This document shows positions 6,517 through 13,582 of a DNA stretch of 24,653 nucleotides, one piece after another; within the stretch, counting starts at the first letter, position 1, and every line of letters begins with the position of its first letter. The stretch is from JAWVZB01 sp033722375 (GTDB taxonomy: Bacteria > Actinomycetota > Nitriliruptoria > Nitriliruptorales > Nitriliruptoraceae). The DNA is taken from the NCBI GenBank assembly GCA_033722375.1, contig JAWVZB010000046.1, forward strand, positions 1 to 24,653, in the 5' to 3' direction. The position numbers and the translations under genes were made by a program. The notes beneath the pieces are model-generated. The model was not told the origin of the DNA, searched no databases, and worked only from the letters and a program-made list of their open reading frames with translations.

Positions 6517-7665
6517 TCAGCCGCCGTCGGCGGCCCGTTCCCAGAGTTCGAGCCACTCCGCGTCCGTGAGCTCGTCGGGAGAGCGGCCCGACAGCAGGGC
6601 CAGGGTGCGCTCGAAGCGGTCACGGAACCGGGTGGCGGCCTTCCGGAGCGCAGTCTCGGGATCCACCTCGATCTGGCGGGCGAGCGCGATCACCGCGTTC
6701 AAGAGGTCCCCGACCTCGGCTTCGCGCTGGTCGGGGGAATCGGCTGCGAGGGCCTCGTCGAGCTCCTCGCGGACCTTGTCGGCCGGCCCGTCGGCGTCGC
6801 CCCACTCGAAGCCGAGCTTGGCGGCCTTGCGCTGGAGCTCCCAGGCGAGCATCACGGCCGGAAGCGACCGCGGCACCCCGTCGAACGGGCCGCTCCGCTG
6901 CTTCTCGGTCCGCTTGATGGTCTCCCAGTTCTCCTTCACCTCGGCCGCGTCGGTGACCTCGGCGTCGCCGAACACGTGGGGGTGGCGGTGGACGAGCTTG
7001 TCCGTGATGCCGGCGGCGACGTCGTCGACGGTGAACGCCTCGCGATCCGCGGCGATCTGCGCGTGGAACACGATCTGGAGCAGCAGATCCCCGAGCTCCT
7101 CGCGGAGGTCGTCGTCGGTGCCGTGCTCGATCGCGTCCACGAGCTCGTAGGTCTCCTCGATCAGGTAGTGCACGAGGCTCTCGTGATCCTGCTCGAGATC
7201 CCACGGGCAGCCGTCTTCGGGATCACGCAGGTGCGCCTCGACGTCGACGAGCCGGAGCAGCTCGGTGCCGGTGGGCAGCGGCGGCAGGAAGACGAACTCG
7301 ACCTCGAGGCCACCCCGCTTGGCGGCGTCCAGACCGACGAGCCGACCGAACTCCTCGTCCCCTGGCCCGAGCACGTACACCGCGTGGCCGGACTCCTCGG
7401 CTGCCTCGACGAGGCCACGTGCCAGGCGTCGTTCCGACGGGGACCCGGGCTGGAGCAGGTCCATCCGCTGCTCGCCGAGGTCGGCGGGCTCGAGCTCGTC
7501 CACGTCGATGCCGGCGAAGTAGAGGTGGTTCGCGTGCGGGTGAGCCTCACGGTCACGCACGAACACGCGCGTGGCGGTCGCCATCGCATCCCACGCGGGG
7601 AACGGCAGCAGGCCAGGCAGGTAGGGAGAGGTCTCGACCAGGACGATGCGGGCCTCGTCGCTCAC
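6517..7665 (-). CDS. mazG: MazG nucleoside triphosphate pyrophosphohydrolase
   Basis: The 382-residue protein has a variable N-terminal part (about 1-135) and two MazG helical modules. The first holds GCPWDLEQDHESL (152-164), EETYE (170-174) and EELGDLLLQIVFHA (189-202), the acidic residues that bind Mg2+. The second has LGFEWGD, REELDEAL (299-306) and EVGDLLNAVIALAR (317-330). MazG hydrolyses NTPs and dNTPs, including damaged ones, to the monophosphate and pyrophosphate. The N-terminal part has the size seen in actinobacterial MazG and may be a reduced form of the methylase-like domain fused to MazG in Firmicutes; that link is inference. The GTG start at 7665 has GGGAGG 5 nt upstream and follows the SurA-like gene's stop after one base, so the two are coupled. 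Confidence 0.95.
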   Translation of the reverse strand: MSDEARIVLVETSPYLPGLLPFPAWDAMATATRVFVRDREAHPHANHLYFAGIDVDELEPADLGEQRMDLLQPGSPSERRLARGLVEAAEESGHAVYVLGPGDEEFGRLVGLDAAKRGGLEVEFVFLPPLPTGTELLRLVDVEAHLRDPEDGCPWDLEQDHESLVHYLIEETYELVDAIEHGTDDDLREELGDLLLQIVFHAQIAADREAFTVDDVAAGITDKLVHRHPHVFGDAEVTDAAEVKENWETIKRTEKQRSGPFDGVPRSLPAVMLAWELQRKAAKLGFEWGDADGPADKVREELDEALAADSPDQREAEVGDLLNAVIALARQIEVDPETALRKAATRFRDRFERTLALLSGRSPDELTDAEWLELWERAADGG

Positions 7666-7666
7666 G

Positions 7667-8653
7667 TCAGCCTCCCTGGTTCGGCGCCTCCGGTCGCAGC
7701 AGGTCCGTCGCCACGATGCTGCCGCTCGTCGGATCCCACCGCCCGAAGCTCGACGCGACCTCGACCTCCGCCTTCCGCAGCAGCTCCGCGAAGACGTCCC
7801 GGGCAGCCTGCTGGGCGTTGCGACCCTCGAGCTCCTCGCGCAGAGACTGTGCGACCTCGTCGAAGGTGGTGGTGACGAACTCGTTGACCCGGATCACGTG
7901 GAACCCGAACTGGGTCTCGACCGGACCGATGATCTCGCCGGGCTCCGCTGCCCACACCGCCTGGTCGAACTCCTCGACGTAGCGCCCCCGCGGGAACGAC
8001 CCGAGGTTCCCGCCCCGAGCCGCCGAGCCGGGGTCCTGCGATCGCTCCTCGGCGATCTCCTCGAAGGACGCGCCACCCTCGATCTCGTCGATGATCTGCT
8101 CGGCTTCCTCGCGGGTCTCCACGAGGATGTGGCTGACGTCCGCCTGCTCCCACTGGTCGGAACGCTGCTCGTAGAGCTCACGGACCTCGTCCTCGGTGAC
8201 CTCGCCGGAGCCAGAGAGCAGCTCCTGCAGCTTGGTGAGCTTGACGCCGATCGCGATCTGATCCCGAGCCTCCTGCTCGGTGAGACCCGCGTCGGCGATC
8301 GCCTGGCGCAGCGCCTCCTCCCCACCCTGCAGTGCGAGCTGCTCGTCCCAGGCCTCCTGGACCTCCTGCTCGCTGACCGTGATCCCACGAGCCTCGGCCT
8401 CCTGGTCCACGATCCGGAGCACGACGAGCTGGCTGAGGATCTGGTTCTGGAGGTCGCTCGTCTGCCGGGCCCGGTCGGCTGCGCCCCCACCCTGTCCCGG
8501 CAGCGTCGCGAGCCGGGCTCGAACCCGCTTCTCGACCGCACTCGCCGGGATCTCCTCGCCGTTGACGACCGCGGCGGTCGCACCGGTCGCGCCGGAGCAG
8601 CCGGCAACGAAGAGCGCGGCCGCGAGGACGAGCGGGACGAGACGACGGTGCAC
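7667..8653 (-). CDS. SurA/PrsA-like peptidyl-prolyl isomerase lipoprotein
   Basis: The 328-residue protein starts with a lipoprotein signal peptide and the lipobox VAGC (Cys19). A SurA-N-like helical chaperone region follows (about 27-150), then a PpiC/parvulin domain (about 172-258) recognised by DVSHILVET, ASFEEIAEERSQDP, GGNLGSFPRGRYVEEFD and QFGFHVIRV. It should act outside the membrane, helping exported proteins fold. It occupies the position of the lipoprotein gene lpqU in the mycobacterial mazG-eno locus, but it is not obviously the same family. The GTG start at 8653 has GGAAAG 6 nt upstream. Its stop is one base from the mazG start. It likely heads the transcript SurA-mazG-zinc ribbon. 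Confidence 0.93.
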   Translation of the reverse strand: MHRRLVPLVLAAALFVAGCSGATGATAAVVNGEEIPASAVEKRVRARLATLPGQGGGAADRARQTSDLQNQILSQLVVLRIVDQEAEARGITVSEQEVQEAWDEQLALQGGEEALRQAIADAGLTEQEARDQIAIGVKLTKLQELLSGSGEVTEDEVRELYEQRSDQWEQADVSHILVETREEAEQIIDEIEGGASFEEIAEERSQDPGSAARGGNLGSFPRGRYVEEFDQAVWAAEPGEIIGPVETQFGFHVIRVNEFVTTTFDEVAQSLREELEGRNAQQAARDVFAELLRKAEVEVASSFGRWDPTSGSIVATDLLRPEAPNQGG

Positions 8654-8698
8654 GGGGAGCTTTCCGAGAGGATCAGCGACGGCCTGCGAGCGGCCCGG

Positions 8699-8704
8699 AG
8701 TGTA
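8699..8704 (-). promoter_or_regulatory. Candidate -10 element for the SurA-mazG operon
   Basis: TACACT on the minus strand lies about 45 nt before the GTG of the SurA-like gene, in the 95-bp gap after rtcB. It fits TANNNT; no clear -35 is present. I see no terminator for rtcB in the same gap. Confidence 0.25.
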
Positions 8705-8748
8705 CCTGTGGGTCCTGGCCCGCCTCCCCGTCGCTCACACCCGGATCC

Positions 8749-10200
8749 TCAGCCCTTGACGACCCCGAGGGGGCGGAGGCGAGCGACGCGGCGAGCCAGG
8801 CCGGCACGTTCGCAGGTCTCGACGACGGCGTCGATGTCCTTGTAGGCGTAGGGCGCTTCCTCTGCGAGATCGCCCTCCGACCCCGGACGCACCGCGATCC
8901 CGGCTTCCTCGAGCTCGGTCCTGACCTCGTGCCCCCGCTGGCGCTTCTTGGCCTGGGTCCGGCTCATGACCCGCCCCGCGCCGTGGCAGGCCGAGTTGAA
9001 GGCGGGACCGCCCTCGACCCCGGCGAGCACGTAGGAGCCGGTCCCCATCGAGCCAGGGATCAGGAGCGGCTGGCCGGCCTCGCGGAAGTCCTGTGGCAAC
9101 CCGGGGTGGCGGGGCGGGAGCGCGAGGATCGCGCCCTTGCGATGGACGCACAGCCGCCGGGTGCGTCCGTCGATCTCGTGGTCCTCGAGCCTCGCCATGT
9201 TGTGCGACACGTCGTAGACGAGCGGGAGCTCCCGCGTGCCCGCGACGGCTCCGAACGCGTCGCGGGTCGCCTCGCCGAGGATCTGGCGGTTCGCACGCCC
9301 GAAGTTGGCGCCAGCGCCCATCGCCGCGAGGTACTCCTGGCCCGGCCGCGAATCCACGGGGACGCACGCGAGCTCGCGGTCCGGAACGTCGATGCCGAGG
9401 CCGTGCATCGTGGCCTTCATCCCGTCGACCTGGTCCTTGCAGATCTGGTGTCCGAGACCTCGCGAGCCGGTGTGGATCATCACGCACACCTGGCCTTCCT
9501 CGAGCCCGTAGGCACGGGCCGTGGGCGGATCGACCACCGCGTCGACGACCTGGAGCTCGAGGAAGTGGTTGCCGCCACCGAGGCTGCCGACCTGGGCGCT
9601 CCCGCGGTCCTTGGCGCGGTCGGACACGAGATCGGGGTCGGCGCTGTCGACCGCCCCGCCCTCTTCGATGCGGTCGAGGTCGGCCTCCACGCCACGGCCG
9701 CGCTCGATCGCGTACCGCGCCCCGCCCGCGAGCACCCCGTTCATCGTCTCGCGGCGGGAGAGATCCCAGACCGCGCCCTCGCCGAGGCCACGCGGGATCC
9801 TCGCGTCGAGCACGTCCATGATCTCGTTCAGGCGTTCGCTGCCGAGCTCGTCGAACGACATCGGAGCGGTGTGCAGCCGCACCCCGCAGGAGATGTCGAA
9901 CCCGACCCCGGCCGGGGAGACCACCCCGCCGTCGTCGACGTCGGTGGCGGCGACGCCGCCGATGGGGAACCCGTAGCCACGGTGGAGGTCAGGCATGCCG
10001 TAGCTCGCCTCCACGATCCCCGGCAGGTGCGCGACGTTCGCGACCTGCCCGAGCGACGCTTCGTCCTGGTGGATCTGCTCCATCAGCTCCGAGGTGGCGA
10101 ACACCACCCCCGGGACCCGCATCCCGTCGGTGGGACCGAGCCGCCACCTGACCTCGTCTTCCTGCCTCAGTCCTGAGCTGGTGACGGGTCCCGCTGACAT
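8749..10200 (-). CDS. rtcB: RtcB-type RNA-splicing ligase
   Basis: From the ATG at 10200 (GGAG about 5 nt upstream) the protein has 483 residues, almost exactly the length of the archaeal enzyme. The open frame extends to 10671 but that part is shadow of the divergent transporter gene. The metal ligands of RtcB are all present: D102 and C105 in GFDISCGVR, H212 in GGGNHFLEL, H243 in IHTGSRGLGHQ and H333 in YDVSHNM. The guanylated histidine is H406 in SACHGAGR. RtcB joins RNA 2',3'-cyclic phosphate or 3'-phosphate ends to 5'-OH ends using GTP and Mn2+, in tRNA splicing or RNA repair. No archease or rtcA gene lies beside it in this window. It stands as a single gene, divergent from the MATE transporter. 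Confidence 0.96.
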   Translation of the reverse strand: MSAGPVTSSGLRQEDEVRWRLGPTDGMRVPGVVFATSELMEQIHQDEASLGQVANVAHLPGIVEASYGMPDLHRGYGFPIGGVAATDVDDGGVVSPAGVGFDISCGVRLHTAPMSFDELGSERLNEIMDVLDARIPRGLGEGAVWDLSRRETMNGVLAGGARYAIERGRGVEADLDRIEEGGAVDSADPDLVSDRAKDRGSAQVGSLGGGNHFLELQVVDAVVDPPTARAYGLEEGQVCVMIHTGSRGLGHQICKDQVDGMKATMHGLGIDVPDRELACVPVDSRPGQEYLAAMGAGANFGRANRQILGEATRDAFGAVAGTRELPLVYDVSHNMARLEDHEIDGRTRRLCVHRKGAILALPPRHPGLPQDFREAGQPLLIPGSMGTGSYVLAGVEGGPAFNSACHGAGRVMSRTQAKKRQRGHEVRTELEEAGIAVRPGSEGDLAEEAPYAYKDIDAVVETCERAGLARRVARLRPLGVVKG

Positions 10201-10314
10201 GACCGCTCCGTTCCCTTTGCTCCCCCACGGCTGTCTCGTCACGAGTCTGGGCTCCCGGAGGTCGCACACGGCTGACTCGGCACCGACGTTCGGACTCCGA
10301 CGGCCGGGGGCGTC

Positions 10315-10332
10315 GACGTACCGTGGCACGTC
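10315..10332 (+). promoter_or_regulatory. Candidate -10 and GACGT-N8-ACGTC palindrome upstream of the MATE gene
   Basis: TACCGT (10319-10324) fits TANNNT and would give a leader of about 30 nt before the MATE ATG. It lies inside the inverted repeat GACGT-N8-ACGTC (10315-10332), which has the shape of an operator. The 160-bp rtcB-MATE gap has no other clear element. No -35 is convincing, and the palindrome is short enough to be chance. Confidence 0.25.
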
Positions 10333-10360
10333 AGCCCTCTCTCCCTCTTCCCCGGATCCG

Positions 10361-11764
10361 ATGGACCTCCACCGCGACACGTGGCCGGCCCTGGCCAAGC
10401 TCGGATGGCCGGTGTCGCTGACCCTGATGGTGCGGGTCACGATGCGGACAGCGGACATCCTCGTGGTCGGGATCACGGTGGGTGCCGCCGGGGTCGCCGC
10501 GCTCGGGATCGGGGATGCTGCGGCGCGGATCGTGCTGATGACGGCGCTCGGGCTCGGGGCCGGAACCATCGCGACGGTCTCGCAGCGGATCGGGGCGGGG
10601 CGCCACGACGAGGCCGACGTCGCGATCAACCAGACGGCGGTCCTCGCCGTGCTCGTCGGAGTGCCCTTCACCGTCGTCGGCTGGCTGGTCGCGCCGGGCT
10701 ACTTCTCCCTGCTCGGGGCGGAGCCCGAGGTGGTCGAGCTCGGTGTGCTGTACCTGCGGATCATCATCCTGTCGGCCGTGCCGCGCGTGCTCGCGATCAT
10801 GCTGACGCGGGCCTTCCAGGGCGCCGGCGACACCGTCACCCCGCTCGTGATCCGCTCGTTCGGGACCGGCCTGAACATCCTGCTGACCGTCCTGCTCGTC
10901 CCGGGTCTCGGGCCGTTCCCCGAACTCGGCCTCCGCGGCGCCGCCTACGGGACCGTCGCCGGCAACGTCGCCTCCGCCCTGATCCTGGTGACCGTGCTGA
11001 CGATCGGTCGCACGAGGATCGGGTTCCGCCATGACGGCTGGTGGGCCCCCGACACGCTGCTGCGGATCGTGCGGATCGGCGCCCCGCAGGTCCTCGAGCG
11101 CAACCTGTTCGCGGTCGGGGCGATCCCGCTGAACGCGATCGTGCTGACCTTCGGCACTGCGGCGAACGCGGGGTTCCAGGTCGGGCGCCGCGTCATGCTC
11201 TACGCACTGCTGCCGAGCCGCGGGGTGGCCACCGCCTCGAGCACGTACATGGGCAATCGGGTCGGGGCGCTGCGCGCGGACGACGGCGAGCGCTACGTCC
11301 GGGGTGGGATCAGCCTCGCTGCGCTCGTGAGCGTGGTCATCGCCCTCCCGCTGCTCGTGTTCGCCGAGCCGATCGCGGGCATCTTCGTCCGCGAGCCCGA
11401 CGCGCTGTCGTTCGCCGCCGCCTGGGTCCGGGTGTATGCCGTCGTCACCGTGCTCCGCGCCGTGTACGGCGTACTGCGGGGTGGGATGCAGGGGGCGGGC
11501 GACACCCGTTCGCCGCTGGTGTCGACCGCCGCGGGGATCGGACTGGTCGCGATCGGAGGCTCGTGGCTCTTCGGGGTCGCGCTCGGCTGGGGCATCCTGG
11601 CCGTCTACGTCGCCATCGCGATCGACCCCGCCGTCCGTGTGGCCATGCTGTACCGCTGGTTCGACCGTGGACGCTGGCGGAGGTTCCTCGGGGAGGCCCC
11701 GACACCGGTCGCTGCAGAGAGCGGGCCGATCCCGGTGAGCGCCGGCAAGGAGGAGGCGGAGTGA
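10361..11764 (+). CDS. MATE family efflux transporter
   Basis: The 467-residue membrane protein has about twelve hydrophobic segments in two homologous halves. Each half carries the MATE loop motif: RAFQGAGDTVTP in the first and GGMQGAGDTRSP in the second. The pattern TADILVVGITVGAAGVAALG near the N-terminus is typical of the DinF/NorM superfamily. Such proteins export cationic drugs or metabolites in exchange for Na+ or H+. The substrate here is unknown. The ATG at 10361 is the first one matching the family start; upstream in-frame codons give a non-conserved leader. There is no strong ribosome-binding site before it (only GGATCC). The gene ends in KEEAE within a 20-bp tandem repeat and is followed after 76 nt by ligB. 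Confidence 0.93.
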   Translation: MDLHRDTWPALAKLGWPVSLTLMVRVTMRTADILVVGITVGAAGVAALGIGDAAARIVLMTALGLGAGTIATVSQRIGAGRHDEADVAINQTAVLAVLVGVPFTVVGWLVAPGYFSLLGAEPEVVELGVLYLRIIILSAVPRVLAIMLTRAFQGAGDTVTPLVIRSFGTGLNILLTVLLVPGLGPFPELGLRGAAYGTVAGNVASALILVTVLTIGRTRIGFRHDGWWAPDTLLRIVRIGAPQVLERNLFAVGAIPLNAIVLTFGTAANAGFQVGRRVMLYALLPSRGVATASSTYMGNRVGALRADDGERYVRGGISLAALVSVVIALPLLVFAEPIAGIFVREPDALSFAAAWVRVYAVVTVLRAVYGVLRGGMQGAGDTRSPLVSTAAGIGLVAIGGSWLFGVALGWGILAVYVAIAIDPAVRVAMLYRWFDRGRWRRFLGEAPTPVAAESGPIPVSAGKEEAE

Positions 11765-11800
11765 TGAAGGAGGAGGCGGAGTGATGAAGAAAGAGGCGAG
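11747..11800 (+). repeat. 20-bp tandem repeat with RBS, stop and start codons
   Basis: Two perfect copies of AAGGAGGAGGCGGAGTGATG (11747-11766 and 11767-11786) are followed by a decayed third copy (from 11787, AAGAAAGAGGCGAG). The first copy holds the last codons and stop of the MATE gene. Each copy contains a Shine-Dalgarno-like AAGGAGG and the overlapping stop-start TGATG. Copy two therefore reads as a six-codon ORF (MKEEAE), and copy three opens a 15-codon ORF ending at 11830, 10 nt before the ligB ATG. Confidence 0.9.
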
Positions 11801-11840
11801 GTGGCCGCACGGTGGACAGCGTGATGGCTGAGGCTGGGAC

Positions 11841-13376
11841 ATGAGGCTCGCGGACCTCGTCGCCACGTCGAACGCGGTCGGGGCGACCCGCAGCCGCAAC
11901 GAGAAGACCGAGCTGCTGGCGGACCTGCTGCGGGGCGCGGACGCCGACGAGCTCCTGATCGCGGTCGCCTGGCTGTCCGGGGAGCCCCGCCAGGATCGAC
12001 TCGAGGTCGGCTGGGCGGCGCTTCGGGACACCGAGGTCGACGGGGCGACCGAGGCCACGCTCACGATCACAGAGGTGGATGCGGCCTTCGAGGAGATCGC
12101 GGCCGCCTCCGGCGAGGGCTCCCGCGAGCAGCGCCTCGACCTGCTCCAGGATCTCTTGTCCCGCGCAACCCGCGACGAGCAGGACTTCCTCGCCCACCTC
12201 GTCATGCGCGAGCTGCGGCAAGGCGCCAACGCGGGCGTGATGCAGAACGCCATCGCGGCCGCGTTCGAGGTCCCGCTGTCGACGGTGCGGCGGGCAGCGA
12301 TGCTGTCCGGCGACCTGTCGGCGGTCGCCACGGCCGCAGCAACCGGCGGGGAGGACGAGCTCGCAGCGTTCCGGCTCGAGCTGTTCCGCCCCGTCGAACC
12401 CATGCTCGCGGCCACCGCCGGGTCCGTCACCGACGCACTGGACGGCCTCGACGCGGCCACGATCGAAGCCAAGCTGGACGGGGCGCGGGTGCAGGTCCAC
12501 CGAGACGGCGACGAGGTGCGCGTCTTCACCCGCAACCTCCGCGACGTCACCGCTCAGGTTCCCGAGATCGCCGAGCGGGTCCGCGACTACCCGCCATCCG
12601 GCCTGGTGATGGACGGCGAGGCGATCGCCCTGGGCGAGGACGGCCGCCCCGAGCCGTTCCAGGTCACGATGGCCCGCTTCAGCACCGAGGCGGGTGACGA
12701 GGGGCCACCGCTGGCCGTGCGCTTCTTCGACGTCCTCCGGGTCGGCGACGACGAGCTCATCGACCTGCCCTTATCGGACCGTCTGGGCGTGCTCGAGGAA
12801 GCGGTACCCGACGAGGACCGCATCGGCCGCATCACGACCACGAGCGTGGAGGACGCGGAGACCTTCGTGGCCGCCACGCTCGACGCCGGCCACGAAGGGG
12901 TGATGGTCAAGGACCTGGCATCGGCCTACGCGGCCGGCCGGCGGGGCGCAGCTTGGCGGAAGGTCAAGCCGGTCCACACCCTCGACCTCGTGATCCTCGC
13001 AGCGGAGTGGGGATCGGGGCGGCGCACGGGCTGGCTGTCGAACCTCCACCTCGGGGCGTACGACCCCGACGAGGACGACTTCGTGATGCTCGGCAAGACC
13101 TTCAAGGGACTGACCGACGAGATGCTCACCTGGCAGACCGAGCGCTTCCTGGAGCTCGAGGAGCGACGCGCGAGGAACGTCGTGCACCTCCGCCCCGACG
13201 TGGTCGCCGAGATCGCGTTCGACGGCGTGCAGTCCTCACCCCGCTACCCCGGCGGGCTGGCCCTGCGCTTCGCCCGGGTGAAGGGCTACCGCCCCGACAA
13301 GGATCCCACCGACGCGGACACCATCGACACCGTCCGGGCGATCCACCGCGGCGAGATCCGCCCCGACCTGACGTAG
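11841..13376 (+). CDS. ligB: ATP-dependent DNA ligase (LigB type)
   Basis: The 511-residue protein has an N-terminal helical DNA-binding domain (about 1-185), the nucleotidyltransferase domain and a C-terminal OB fold. Ligase motif I is EAKLDGAR with nucleophile K211. Motif III is MDGEA (E260), IIIa is RFFDVLR, IV is EGVMVKD (352-358) and V is AWRKVKP (371-377). Size and order match mycobacterial LigB, a second ligase beside the NAD-dependent LigA. It seals nicks in duplex DNA, and a repair role is the usual inference. The ATG at 11841 has only a weak GAGG upstream, so coupling through the mini-ORFs in the tandem repeat is possible. A hairpin 26 nt after the stop probably ends the transcript. 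Confidence 0.95.
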   Translation: MRLADLVATSNAVGATRSRNEKTELLADLLRGADADELLIAVAWLSGEPRQDRLEVGWAALRDTEVDGATEATLTITEVDAAFEEIAAASGEGSREQRLDLLQDLLSRATRDEQDFLAHLVMRELRQGANAGVMQNAIAAAFEVPLSTVRRAAMLSGDLSAVATAAATGGEDELAAFRLELFRPVEPMLAATAGSVTDALDGLDAATIEAKLDGARVQVHRDGDEVRVFTRNLRDVTAQVPEIAERVRDYPPSGLVMDGEAIALGEDGRPEPFQVTMARFSTEAGDEGPPLAVRFFDVLRVGDDELIDLPLSDRLGVLEEAVPDEDRIGRITTTSVEDAETFVAATLDAGHEGVMVKDLASAYAAGRRGAAWRKVKPVHTLDLVILAAEWGSGRRTGWLSNLHLGAYDPDEDDFVMLGKTFKGLTDEMLTWQTERFLELEERRARNVVHLRPDVVAEIAFDGVQSSPRYPGGLALRFARVKGYRPDKDPTDADTIDTVRAIHRGEIRPDLT

Positions 13377-13402
13377 TGGGTCCGCCCCGCCACTGACCGC
13401 GA

Positions 13403-13432
13403 TCCACGTCCGCTGTGCGCGCGGCACGTGGA
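13403..13432 (+). terminator. Terminator-like hairpin after ligB
   Basis: TCCACGTCCGC (13403-13413) pairs with GCGG-c-ACGTGGA (13421-13432), giving 11 bp with one bulged C and a 7-nt loop. No T-run follows, as is common for GC-rich actinobacterial terminators. It separates ligB from the B12-sensor operon. Confidence 0.5.
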
Positions 13433-13471
13433 GCCACTGAGCGCTGCGCCCTCGCCACTGTCCGAAATCGG

Positions 13472-13477
13472 TAGATT
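13472..13477 (+). promoter_or_regulatory. Candidate -10 for the B12 sensor-kinase operon
   Basis: TAGATT is one of the more AT-rich hexamers in the window and ends 6 nt before the ATG of a small ORF at 13484. Transcription starting at the usual distance would begin at or within a few bases of that ATG, giving a leaderless or nearly leaderless message. No strong -35 is visible. Confidence 0.4.
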
Positions 13478-13483
13478 CGTGTC

Positions 13484-13582
13484 ATGTTGGTGACGATGGG
13501 CAGGTTCGCGGTGCGCACGCACCTCCACGCCCGGATCGGCGCCGTCCCTCATGACTGCGCGCACCGCGCCGGAGCCGCGTGA
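13484..13582 (+). CDS. Possible 32-residue leader peptide before the B12 sensor
   Basis: The ORF runs from ATG 13484 to TGA 13582 and encodes MLVTMGRFAVRTHLHARIGA plus 12 further residues. Its stop overlaps the GTG start of the B12-sensor gene as GTGA, the same coupling used elsewhere in this window. There is no ribosome-binding site, but the -10 TAGATT lies 6 nt upstream, as expected for leaderless translation. It resembles no family I know. It may be a chance ORF, since open frames are common in GC-rich sequence. The sensor gene also has its own GGAG 4 nt before its GTG. Confidence 0.35.
   Translation: MLVTMGRFAVRTHLHARIGAVPHDCAHRAGAA

Noticed and set aside
10201..10671. N-terminal extension of RtcB
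   Set aside because: It overlaps the divergent MATE gene, and the ATG at 10200 gives the exact family length and start.
10331..12550. Minus-strand ORF of 739 codons across MATE and ligB
   Set aside because: It is antisense to two well-supported genes, crosses their junction, and is low-complexity Ser/Arg/Asp sequence.
8749..13376. A joint RNA/DNA repair module of rtcB and ligB
   Set aside because: The two ligase genes are divergently placed with a transporter between them, and no shared promoter or third repair gene supports a module.
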